Below are positions 23,698 to 30,936 of a stretch of DNA of 64,000 nt, one piece after another. The notes under the pieces were generated by a model. The model saw nothing but the letters and a program-made list of their open reading frames with translations, was not told the origin of the DNA and did not search any database. Source of the DNA: Fredricksoniimonas sp964643325. GTDB lineage: Bacteria > Omnitrophota > Gorgyraeia > Zapsychrales > Fredricksoniimonadaceae. The stretch covers positions 1 through 64,000 of the forward strand of contig CAZXSE010000002.1 in the NCBI GenBank assembly GCA_964643325.1. Reading direction: 5' to 3'. The position numbers were made by a program, and so were the translations under genes. Every line of letters starts with the position of its first letter. The first letter of the stretch is position 1.

Positions 23698-25458
23698 TTA
23701 TTTTATATACAACGGCCGCGCCGTGTAATGCGTGTGCAGCAGCTTGTGGGCCTTTTCCGACAAGGGCCTGTCGAGGAATTCCTTGTAAAGCTGTTGAACA
23801 TAGAAATTCTCATGCGAACAGCGATGCTTGAGCGCCGCGTCCTCGGCATAAAGCCCTTTGGCGCGCTGCTTGCGGATCTCGTCATTGACCATGTACGGCT
23901 GGCCGCCGCCGCCCACGCATCCGCCGGGGCATGCCATGACCTCGATGAAATGATACGGGACCGGCTGATCGTTCTTGATCGCGTCACGGACCCTGTCCAT
24001 GACCTGCCCGACATTCTTAAGCCCGTGCGCGACCGCGATCTTGATCTCGGCCCCCTGAATGGTGACCGTTGTTTCCTTGATACCCTGCAGTCCCCGCACC
24101 GCCTTGAAATTCACATCTTTCAACCCCTCGCCGGTGATCGCGAAATACGCGGTGCGCAAGGCGGCTTCCATAACGCCGCCCGTGGCGCCAAAGATCGTGC
24201 CCGAACCCGCGTAATCACCGAGCATCAGGTCCGAATCCTCATCAGGCAGCTGATTGAAATCAATGCCCGCCTGCTTGATCATGCGGATAAGCTCGCGCGT
24301 GGTCAGCGACACATCCACGTCCTGATACCCGGAAGACGACATCTCCGCGGCGCGCGAGATCTCGTATTTCTTGGCCGTGCAAGGCATGATCGAAATGACC
24401 TTGATCTTCGCGGGATCAAGATGTTTCTTCTGCGGATAATAGGTCTTGCTCAAAACACCCACCATCTCATGAGGGCTTTTGGCGGAAGAGAACAGCGAGA
24501 TCATGTCCCCATAATATTTCTCGAGATAATCAACCCACGCCGGACAGCAGCTGGTGATCAAAGGCAGCGGCCCTTTCTTGTGGACAAAGCGCTCGACGAA
24601 CTCGTGGCCCTCCTCCATGATCGTCAAGTCCGCCCCGAAATTCGTATCGAACACCGCCTTGAACCCCAAACGGCGCAAGAGCGCGTAAAGCTTTTTGGTC
24701 AGGTTCGTGCCCACCGGATATCCGAACCCTTCGCCGACGGCCACGCGCACCGCGGGCGCGATCTGCACCACGCAATGCAGGTCCGGATCTTGCAGCATGG
24801 CCCAGACCTTCTGGGTCTCATCGTTCTCAAAGATGGCTCCCGTCGGGCAATGCGCCGAACACTGGCCGCAGCGCACACAGGGCGACTCCGCGAGCTTGAT
24901 ATCACCGGCCGCCGCGATGCGCGTGTTAAAGCCCCTTTCAACATAGGACAATGCCCAAACATCCTGCTTGTTCTGGCAAACATCGATGCAGCGGCCGCAC
25001 TTGATGCACTTGCGCGGCTCAAGGGTCATGGTCCCGGTGGATGCGTCCGGCGGGATATCCGGCAATTTGCGTTCAAAAATATCCTCGCGGATCCCGAAAT
25101 CCGCGCAGATCTTCTGCAATTCACAATTATTATTACGGCCGCAGATCAGGCAGTCGGTCGGATGGTTCGACATGATCAGCTCAAGCACGGTACGGCGCGT
25201 CTGCACGATCTCGGGATCATGAGTTGTGATATCCATCCCCTCCTCAAGCGGCGTGCAGCAGGCGCGCAGCATCTTGCGGCTGTTCTTGATCTTGACAATG
25301 CAAATGCCGCAGCCCGCCGACGGAACAAGGTCGGGGTGCTTGCAAAGCGTCGGGATATTGATATGGACGCGGTGGGCCGCCTCAAGGATCGTCATGCCCG
25401 CCTCTACCTCAACGGGGTGGCCGTTAATGACCGCTTTGATCTTCTTCGCCATAGACAT
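23698..25458 (-). CDS. hydA: [FeFe]-hydrogenase catalytic subunit HydA
   Basis: This is the H2-activating subunit. The 586 residues begin with a [2Fe-2S] domain (Cys39, Cys50, Cys53, Cys67 or 68), then a His-ligated cluster (His99, Cys103, Cys106, Cys112) and two [4Fe-4S] clusters (151-161 and 194-204). The H-cluster motifs are complete: TSCCPAW with the proton-relay Cys304 and ligand Cys305, MPCTAKK with Cys360, and EVMACPGGC with Cys510 and Cys514. This is the group A architecture seen in trimeric or tetrameric NAD(P)-linked, electron-bifurcating enzymes. AAGGAG is nine bases before the ATG. Confidence 0.98.
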   Translation of the reverse strand: MSMAKKIKAVINGHPVEVEAGMTILEAAHRVHINIPTLCKHPDLVPSAGCGICIVKIKNSRKMLRACCTPLEEGMDITTHDPEIVQTRRTVLELIMSNHPTDCLICGRNNNCELQKICADFGIREDIFERKLPDIPPDASTGTMTLEPRKCIKCGRCIDVCQNKQDVWALSYVERGFNTRIAAAGDIKLAESPCVRCGQCSAHCPTGAIFENDETQKVWAMLQDPDLHCVVQIAPAVRVAVGEGFGYPVGTNLTKKLYALLRRLGFKAVFDTNFGADLTIMEEGHEFVERFVHKKGPLPLITSCCPAWVDYLEKYYGDMISLFSSAKSPHEMVGVLSKTYYPQKKHLDPAKIKVISIMPCTAKKYEISRAAEMSSSGYQDVDVSLTTRELIRMIKQAGIDFNQLPDEDSDLMLGDYAGSGTIFGATGGVMEAALRTAYFAITGEGLKDVNFKAVRGLQGIKETTVTIQGAEIKIAVAHGLKNVGQVMDRVRDAIKNDQPVPYHFIEVMACPGGCVGGGGQPYMVNDEIRKQRAKGLYAEDAALKHRCSHENFYVQQLYKEFLDRPLSEKAHKLLHTHYTARPLYIK

Positions 25459-25486
25459 ACTTCAGAACTCCTTTATATTAAGAAAC

Positions 25487-25554
25487 GAGGCTACTGCCTC
25501 AAGACTGCGCCCTGCCAGGACTCCGTCTTGAGGCTATTGCCTCAAGACTGCGCC
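25487..25554 (-). repeat. Duplicated end of hydB with a stop-codon hairpin
   Basis: A 25-base segment (25530-25554) that ends hydB is repeated at 25487-25511 with one mismatch, 43 bases apart. The first copy makes a perfect 10-base hairpin, GTCTTGAGGC-aata-GCCTCAAGAC (25525-25548), whose loop carries the TAG stop of hydB. The second copy keeps a shorter GAGGC/GCCTC stem. It fills the short hydB-hydA gap and may tune the hydA level. Confidence 0.8.
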
Positions 25555-27267
25555 GAACTTACAAACTTCATAGCAATTGCCGCACCCGATACACTTGGCC
25601 GCGTCAATGGTGTATTTGCTCTGCCGATCGCCGGAAATGGCATTGACCGGACAGTTGCGCGCGCACAGGCCGCATCCCGTACAGCGTTCTTTATTAATGC
25701 TATAGACCACCAGGTTCGCGCATTTTCCCGCCGGACACTTTCTGTCAATAATGTGCGCCTTGTATTCCGCCTCAAAATATTTCATGGTCGAAAGAACAGG
25801 GTTCGCCGCCGTCTGCCCCAGGCCGCACAACGAGGCTTTCTGCATGGCCTGCGCGATCTGATTGAGCCGCGCCATGTCTTCCGACGCGCCTTTGCCGTCG
25901 CAGATCTTCTTGAGGATCCCGAGCATCTGGGTGCCGCCGATCCGGCACGGCGCGCATTTCCCGCAGGATTCGTCCACGCAAAATCCCAGGTAGAACTTGG
26001 AGATATCGACCATGCAGTCGTTCTCATCCATGACGATCATGCCGCCGGAGCCCATGATGGACCCAAGTTTCTGCAAACTCTCGTATTCGACGGGCGTGTC
26101 AAAGAACTCCGACGGGATCACGCCGCCCGACGGGCCGCCGGTCTGGATCGCCTTGATCGCGCGATTATTCAGCACGCCGCCGCCGACATCGAAGACGATC
26201 TCGCGCAGGGTCGTGCCCATGGGCACTTCGACCAGGCCGGAATTGCGGACCTTGCCGGTCAGCGCAAAGACCTTGGTGCCCTTGGACCCCTCGGTGCCGA
26301 TCGCGCCGAACGCATCGCCCCCTTTAAGGAAAATATACGGGACATTGGCCAGGGTCTCGACATTGTTGATGACCGTCGGCTCCGTCCACAACCCCTTGAC
26401 CGACGGGAACGGCGGGCGCGGGCGCGGATAGCCGCGCAAACCCTCGACGGAGGCAATGAGCGCGGTCTCTTCACCGCACACGAAAGCCCCGGCCCCGAGA
26501 CGGATCTCGATATCAAAATCAAAACCGGAACCAAAAATATCCTTGCCCAACAGCCCCCTGGCCCGGCAGGCATCGATCGCCTTCTGGATGCGCTCGACGG
26601 CCAGCGGATATTCGGCGCGGATATAAAAAATACCATTCCTGGCGCCGGTCGCGAAACCGCCGATCATCATGCCTTCAATAACAGAATGCGGGTCCCCTTC
26701 CAGCACCGAACGGTCCATGTACGCGCCAGGGTCGCCTTCATCGCCGTTACAGATGATGTATTTCTGCTCGCCCTTGACGTCCCGGGTGATGCTCCATTTG
26801 AGCCACGTCGGGAATCCGGCGCCGCCGCGGCCGCGCAGGCCCGACTTCTTCATCTCGTCAATGACCTTGGCGGGCCCCATGGCCAGCGCATTGGCCAGCC
26901 CCTGATACCCGTCATGCGCCACGTAGTCCTCAAGGCTCTCGGGATCAAGGACACCGCAATTGCGCAACACAATGCGCATCTGCTTATCGGGCCTGGCGTA
27001 AGCAAGCGAGGCGACCTTCTCCCCCTTGACCACGCTGCACGCAACAATATCGGGGATATGCGCAATTTGCACATTCACATAAATGAACCCTTCGGGCAAA
27101 ACCTTGACGGCCAGCCCCTGGTTGTGAACGCCCACATCCGCCGCAACAACGACCTGCGCCTTATCAGCAAGCGCATTGTCCAGCAAATGACTGTTGAACG
27201 CCACGTACAATTCACGCAATTCTTTCTTGCACGCGCCGCTGGTATCCTGCAGCAATATCCGTTTCAT
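25534..27267 (-). CDS. hydB: Bifurcating hydrogenase subunit HydB (NuoF-like)
   Basis: This FMN- and NAD(P)H-binding subunit is the place where bifurcation is thought to occur in HydABC complexes. The 577 residues comprise a thioredoxin-like N-terminal domain (about 1-85), the NuoF core with the glycine-rich SGLRGRGGAGFPTWLKW and CNGDEGDPGAYMDR, a [4Fe-4S] site at CGKCAPCR, and two ferredoxin clusters (CTGCGLCARNCP and CIGCGNCYEVC). The N-terminal domain has lost the four Cys ligands found in Thermotoga HydB. The following small [2Fe-2S] subunit may supply that cluster. The ATG at 27267 has GGGA upstream. Confidence 0.95.
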   Translation of the reverse strand: MKRILLQDTSGACKKELRELYVAFNSHLLDNALADKAQVVVAADVGVHNQGLAVKVLPEGFIYVNVQIAHIPDIVACSVVKGEKVASLAYARPDKQMRIVLRNCGVLDPESLEDYVAHDGYQGLANALAMGPAKVIDEMKKSGLRGRGGAGFPTWLKWSITRDVKGEQKYIICNGDEGDPGAYMDRSVLEGDPHSVIEGMMIGGFATGARNGIFYIRAEYPLAVERIQKAIDACRARGLLGKDIFGSGFDFDIEIRLGAGAFVCGEETALIASVEGLRGYPRPRPPFPSVKGLWTEPTVINNVETLANVPYIFLKGGDAFGAIGTEGSKGTKVFALTGKVRNSGLVEVPMGTTLREIVFDVGGGVLNNRAIKAIQTGGPSGGVIPSEFFDTPVEYESLQKLGSIMGSGGMIVMDENDCMVDISKFYLGFCVDESCGKCAPCRIGGTQMLGILKKICDGKGASEDMARLNQIAQAMQKASLCGLGQTAANPVLSTMKYFEAEYKAHIIDRKCPAGKCANLVVYSINKERCTGCGLCARNCPVNAISGDRQSKYTIDAAKCIGCGNCYEVCKFGAVLRQ

Positions 27268-27281
27268 GTCCGTTCCCTTGC

Positions 27282-27623
27282 TTAGATCTGATGGATATGG
27301 TTCTCGACAAGCTTCTTCTGGCACACATGCTCGTCCATGATGCGGTGCGCGATCTCGGTCGTGACCTTGCCGTAAAAGACGCGCGGCATGCCCTCAATAT
27401 TGACCTCGACGAGCGGCTCCGCCGAACAAAGGCCCAGGCAGCCGCACTTTTTCACAACAACATCCATGTTGCGCGCCTTAACATCGCCCGAAAGCACATC
27501 AAGAACATCCTTGGCCCCGGCCGCAACCCCGCAGGTGCTATAGCCGACCTTGATCCAGTTCTTCGGCTCTTTGGCCTGTGCATCGGCCTTCAATCTATTC
27601 AATTCATCCCTGGTCATGGGCAT
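27282..27623 (-). CDS. Small [2Fe-2S] thioredoxin-like subunit (HydD-like)
   Basis: The 113 residues form a [2Fe-2S] ferredoxin of the thioredoxin-like class, with Cys31 in YSTCGVAAGAK and Cys60, Cys62 and Cys66 in CGCLGLC. Such subunits accompany HydABC in four-subunit hydrogenases and pass electrons between NuoE-like and NuoF-like proteins. AAGGAG is five bases before the ATG. It lies between hydC and hydB with 14-base gaps on both sides. The name HydD is by analogy with such complexes and not proven. Confidence 0.85.
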   Translation of the reverse strand: MPMTRDELNRLKADAQAKEPKNWIKVGYSTCGVAAGAKDVLDVLSGDVKARNMDVVVKKCGCLGLCSAEPLVEVNIEGMPRVFYGKVTTEIAHRIMDEHVCQKKLVENHIHQI

Positions 27624-27636
27624 AACAGCTCCTTTT

Positions 27637-28125
27637 TCACGCGCCGGGCGCCTGGTCATTCTGGGAATGCGCGCCGATCATGGTTATAACATCCGACCTT
27701 TTGACAGCGCTGTACACTTTATTGTCCACCGTGATGACCGGGGCCAGGCCGCAACAGCCCAGGCAGCGGACCACCTGCAAATGGAACAGCCCGTCCTTGG
27801 TGGTCTGCCCCTCCTCAACATGCAGCACGCGGGAGATCTCGTCGATCAGCGCGGCCGCGCCCTTCAGGTAACAGGCAGTACCCAGACACACGGAAATATT
27901 GTGCTTGCCGGGCGGCACCAGCTTGAAATAATTATAAAATGTGAGCACTTCGTAAATACGGGCCAGGGGCGTATCGCTCTGACGGGACACTTCGAGCGCC
28001 GCCTCGCGCGGCACATAACCGTAACGATCCTGGATATCATGCAGGATCATGATCAAGTTACCCCGCTTGTCCTTCCAGCGTTCAATGACAGCCTTAACAT
28101 CCGCCGTGATCGTTTCAACGACCAT
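27637..28125 (-). CDS. hydC: Bifurcating hydrogenase subunit HydC (NuoE-like)
   Basis: The 162 residues are a NuoE-type [2Fe-2S] protein with ligands Cys80 and Cys85 (SVCLGTACYLKG) and Cys121 and Cys125 (CLGCCG). It begins with a helical bundle around ILHDIQDRYGYVPREA. It is the electron-transfer partner of HydB. AAGGAG precedes the ATG. It is the first gene of hydC-hydD-hydB-hydA, downstream of a near-perfect promoter. Confidence 0.95.
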   Translation of the reverse strand: MVVETITADVKAVIERWKDKRGNLIMILHDIQDRYGYVPREAALEVSRQSDTPLARIYEVLTFYNYFKLVPPGKHNISVCLGTACYLKGAAALIDEISRVLHVEEGQTTKDGLFHLQVVRCLGCCGLAPVITVDNKVYSAVKRSDVITMIGAHSQNDQAPGA

Positions 28126-28160
28126 AAAAAAACTCCTTGTAGGTTCAAAAAGATGGTTTG

Positions 28161-28189
28161 ATTATAAGGACATGGCAAAGATCGTGCAA
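28161..28189 (-). promoter_or_regulatory. hydC operon promoter
   Basis: TTGCAC (28184-28189) and a perfect TATAAT (28161-28166) are spaced by 17 bases on the minus strand. The start is expected near 28154, giving a leader of about 30 bases with AAGGAG. Confidence 0.85.
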
Positions 28190-28196
28190 GAGAATA

Positions 28197-28225
28197 TTGC
28201 TCGTTTCATCTTACACGTGTAAAAT
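28197..28225 (+). promoter_or_regulatory. Promoter of the NosR/NapH-like gene, leaderless type
   Basis: TTGCTC (28197-28202) and TAAAAT (28220-28225) are spaced by 17 bases. Transcription should start near 28232, three bases before the ATG, and no Shine-Dalgarno sequence exists. Confidence 0.7.
28211..28222. promoter_or_regulatory. Palindromic operator TTACACGTGTAA between the divergent hyd and NosR-like promoters
   Basis: This perfect 12-base palindrome overlaps the -10 of the plus-strand gene. It is centred about 62 bases upstream of the predicted hydC start, the distance used by class I activators of the CRP/FNR family. One regulator could therefore repress one gene set and activate the other. 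The half-site does not match the FNR, CRP or Rex consensus. Confidence 0.55.
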
Positions 28226-28234
28226 AACATCACA

Positions 28235-29410
28235 ATGAAAAGATCCCATGCATTCCTATTGTCCGCGCTCTTTATCCTGCTGATCGGCATCGGGCCTTTC
28301 TTTGCCGGGCCTCAGTTGCCGCCGCCCGCCCTTGTCACGGCCAGCGGCTATGGCGGGCCAATGACGCTGGAATTATCCACATCAGCACAAGGCGCGATCA
28401 CCGGCATTCGCATCCTTACCCATCATGAAACAGCCTCTTATGTAGATGGCATCCAGAATTTCCTGCGGCAGTTCACCGGCAAAACAGGCCGCGATCCCCT
28501 GGTATTAGGGAAGGACATTGATGCTATTTCAGGCGCGACCATCTCCAGCAAGGCCATTACATCGGCAGTAGGCGGGGCCCTGCGCGGGGCCTCTGCCAAA
28601 GAACCGGGCCATATCCATCTAAGGCCCGTCGTTATTTCCCTAAGCCTGCTTCTGGTGGCGGTGGCAGCCCTGCTGACCCGCAACAATGCCTTGCGCTGGG
28701 CTGCTCTTTTCGGCGGGTTTGTTTATTTCGGCGTGATCGCGCACACCATGCTCTCGGTCATCCAGTTCGCCCACACGGGACTGCGCCATATCCCGCTGCC
28801 GGCGGACAATACGCTGTGGTGGATGACGCTCATCCTGGGTCTTGGCGCGACGCTTGTCATCGGACGCATTTATTGCGGAAGCCTCTGTCCTTTTGCCCTC
28901 GTCCAGGAGATCCTGCACCAGCTGATGCTGCGCAAACGCCCCGCCCCCGATGCCATATCACCCGCAACGGACCAGAACGCCCGGCTGATCAAATACGCAC
29001 TGCTATTTCTGGTCGTAGAACTATCCCTGATCATCGGCAACACAGCGCCGGCCGCCATCGAACCCTTCATCACGCTCTTTTCCGGACACGGCAGCAAGCT
29101 GGCCTGGGTTTTTCTCGCGCTCATGCTGATCATGGCGGTCTTTGACTTCCGTTTCTGGTGCAAATACCTCTGCCCCGTCGGCGCATTGAGCAGCCTTTGT
29201 GCCGCGTTCAGTATCTTTAAGATCGTTCCGACAAAAGCATGCACCCATTGCGGGCAGTGCCAGAAAGCCTGTCCCGTGAAAGCGATCGCCGCGGATAGCA
29301 AGGGCATTCCCGCGATCGACCCCCAGGAATGTATCGTATGCGGCAAATGCCTGCGCGCATGCCCGGCGAACGCATTGACCATCAAAGGATGCCATGACAA
29401 AGAGATCTGA
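28235..29410 (+). CDS. NosR/NapH-like membrane protein with FMN-binding and ferredoxin domains
   Basis: The 391 residues run: a signal or anchor helix; an FMN-binding domain with the covalent-flavin motif SGAT (Thr102, in DAISGATISS); five or six membrane helices with the NapH-type cysteine motifs RIYCGSLCPF and CKYLCPVGAL; and a C-terminal two-cluster ferredoxin (CTHCGQCQKACP, CIVCGKCLRACP). This layout of NosR-like proteins suggests electron transfer between quinol and periplasmic flavin or iron-sulfur partners. The substrate is unknown. It overlaps the following small gene by 17 bases and diverges from the hydrogenase operon, so a link to hydrogen metabolism is plausible. Confidence 0.87.
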   Translation: MKRSHAFLLSALFILLIGIGPFFAGPQLPPPALVTASGYGGPMTLELSTSAQGAITGIRILTHHETASYVDGIQNFLRQFTGKTGRDPLVLGKDIDAISGATISSKAITSAVGGALRGASAKEPGHIHLRPVVISLSLLLVAVAALLTRNNALRWAALFGGFVYFGVIAHTMLSVIQFAHTGLRHIPLPADNTLWWMTLILGLGATLVIGRIYCGSLCPFALVQEILHQLMLRKRPAPDAISPATDQNARLIKYALLFLVVELSLIIGNTAPAAIEPFITLFSGHGSKLAWVFLALMLIMAVFDFRFWCKYLCPVGALSSLCAAFSIFKIVPTKACTHCGQCQKACPVKAIAADSKGIPAIDPQECIVCGKCLRACPANALTIKGCHDKEI

Positions 29411-29612
29411 TAATCTATTCCTGGCCCTGCTGGCCGGATCGCTGGTCCTTTTGGGGTTGATCATCAACCACAACATCACGGCCCTGCCGAAAGCTGCACC
29501 CATCGCATCGGCCTGCGCCGACGAGAATGCCCCGGCCTCCGGCCAGAAAGCGGCGGCGCTCGAGGACTCTTTGCTGCACGAAGCAAAATACTGGAACAAG
29601 ATCAATGAATAG
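29394..29612 (+). CDS. Small membrane-anchored protein; possible N-terminal part of a split AmrS
   Basis: The 72 residues start with a membrane anchor (NLFLALLAGSLVLLGLII) and end in LLHEAKYWNKINE. The HEAKYW-type segment normally occurs at the N-terminus of AmrS proteins just before their first CxxC. AAAGGA is four bases before the ATG, so it is really translated. Its stop overlaps the AmrS start by eight bases (ATGAATAG). Either it is a separate small redox-module protein or it is the amputated front of a once longer anchored AmrS. Confidence 0.7.
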   Translation: MTKRSDNLFLALLAGSLVLLGLIINHNITALPKAAPIASACADENAPASGQKAAALEDSLLHEAKYWNKINE

Positions 29613-30579
29613 CGTGGAATGCGTCCTGTGCCCGCGCCATTGCCGCATCCCGAAAGGCGGCCGGGGTAATTGCCGCGTGCGTACCAATGTGAAAGGCAAG
29701 CTTTTCTCTCTCGTCTACGGCCAGCCTTGCTCGATGCATGTGGACCCCGTCGAGAAAAAACCCTTCTTCCATGTCGTCCCGGGGTCGCGCGCTTTTTCGA
29801 TCGCCACGGCAGGCTGCAACCTGCATTGCCGTTACTGCCAGAACTGGCAAATATCACAAACCAAGCCCGAAGATGTCCAGGCAACGCCGCTGTCACCCGA
29901 CGATGTTGTGGCGCAAGCGCTCCGGCATCAATGCCGCAGCATTGCCTATACTTATTCGGAACCTATTGTTTTCTATGAATACACTTACGACACCTGCGCC
30001 GCGGCCAAAGACAAGGGTCTGCTGAACATCCTTGTCAGCGCCGGGTACATTGAACAAAAACCCCTGAAGGAATTATGCAGTGTGGCGCATGCCATCAAGA
30101 TAGACCTCAAAGGCATGACCGATGACTTCTACCGGAACATGTCACAGGCATCCCTGCAGCCAGTGCTTGATGCGATCGTGACGATCAAGCGCTCCGGCGT
30201 ATGGCTTGAGATCTGCAACCTTGTTGTCCCGACGTGGAATGACAGCGACAAGGACCTTTTAGCCCTGATCCGCTGGGTCAGGGACAATTGCGGCAACGAC
30301 ACGCCGCTGCATTTCTCACGCTTCTGGCCGATGTACCAACTGAACGACCTGCCACCAACACCCGTGGCGACCATCCTGCGCGCGCGGGAAATGGCCCGGG
30401 CCGAAGGCATGTCCTTTGTTTATACCGGCAATATATCCGATGCTGAAGGGGCCAACACCTACTGCCCCAATGACGGTAAACTCCTTATTGCGCGCAGCGG
30501 CTATGATGTGACCGAACATCATATCATCGACGGGAGATGCAAATATTGCGGGACGGTTATACCGGGAATATGGTACTAG
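29605..30579 (+). CDS. amrS: AmrS-family radical SAM protein (AmmeMemoRadiSam system)
   Basis: The 324 residues contain a radical SAM motif at Cys71, Cys75 and Cys78 (CNLHCRYC), an N-terminal cysteine pair region (CVLCPRHCRIP) and the AmrS signature YTYSEP. AmrS is one part of a three-gene system with unsettled function; the Memo and AMMECR1 partners are not in this window. It begins right at CVLCP, lacking the usual preceding HEAMFYEKL segment, which the upstream gene encodes in another frame. A C-terminal CKYCG motif may bind extra metal. Confidence 0.88.
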   Translation: MNSVECVLCPRHCRIPKGGRGNCRVRTNVKGKLFSLVYGQPCSMHVDPVEKKPFFHVVPGSRAFSIATAGCNLHCRYCQNWQISQTKPEDVQATPLSPDDVVAQALRHQCRSIAYTYSEPIVFYEYTYDTCAAAKDKGLLNILVSAGYIEQKPLKELCSVAHAIKIDLKGMTDDFYRNMSQASLQPVLDAIVTIKRSGVWLEICNLVVPTWNDSDKDLLALIRWVRDNCGNDTPLHFSRFWPMYQLNDLPPTPVATILRAREMARAEGMSFVYTGNISDAEGANTYCPNDGKLLIARSGYDVTEHHIIDGRCKYCGTVIPGIWY

Positions 30580-30582
30580 GAA

Positions 30583-30764
30583 GGATCTTGATGCGATGGC
30601 TTCGGCGGGCTTCCTGAAGCCGACATTGTGCGCGCGAGCGGGCATGGTGTCCCGGCCGTAAGGCCGGGACGAGCGAGCGTGCACCCAGAGTGAGGCGGCC
30701 TCGCAGGGGCCGCCCGAACGCTCGGCGTAAGGAAGCCCGCCGAAGCCATAAAGCAGCAAGATCC
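30583..30764. repeat. Long foldback element C
   Basis: This 182-base imperfect palindrome begins four bases after the amrS stop. The arms 30596-30615 and 30730-30749 pair perfectly over 20 bases, and the ends GGATCTTG/CAAGATCC extend the stem. A central CCCGGCC/GGCCGGG hairpin sits in the loop. Like element A it has CCTGAAG on the left (30613-30619) and CGTAAGG on the right (to 30732), leaving the same internal mismatch. No gene is visible in the gap to 30789. Confidence 0.85.
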
Positions 30765-30789
30765 ATGCAACAAAAAGGATCATTCAACC

Positions 30790-30936
30790 ATGCAACGCCG
30801 TGATTTCTTGAAAATATGCTTAATGACACTGGCAGGAATGTTCGTCTTCAAATGGCTCAGGCCCTTTGGGTCCTGGGAACCCTCCAGCCTGAAAGAAGCG
30901 CGTTTCTACCGCTCGGCGGAAACGCTCGCCGGATAA
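30790..30936 (+). CDS. Tiny Tat-signal protein
   Basis: This 48-residue gene starts with a classical twin-arginine motif (MQRRDFLK) and a hydrophobic stretch (ICLMTLAGMFVF). It ends with EPSSLKEARFYRSAETLAG. AAAAGGAT precedes the ATG by nine bases. The KEARFY part resembles the HEAKYW part of the 72-residue gene upstream, which suggests a shared recognition or cofactor-docking function with the NosR-like/AmrS set. It is too short for a redox domain and could be a Tat-delivered anchor. Its last 31 bases overlap the convergent gene. Confidence 0.72.
   Translation: MQRRDFLKICLMTLAGMFVFKWLRPFGSWEPSSLKEARFYRSAETLAG

Noticed and set aside
23728..27285. A stop-free plus-strand reading frame of over 1100 codons opposite hydA and hydB
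   Set aside because: The minus strand encodes two fully conserved hydrogenase subunits. The antisense frame is a product of GC-rich codon use, lacks any domain, and has no ribosome site.
4150..30764. Foldback elements as integron attC sites
   Set aside because: The ends do not carry the R'/R'' motifs (RYYYAAC and GTTRRRY), there is no integrase, and the elements are longer than normal attC sites.
30583..30764. A retron or other reverse-transcriptase element
   Set aside because: The element is a foldback, but no reverse transcriptase or toxin-like gene is nearby.
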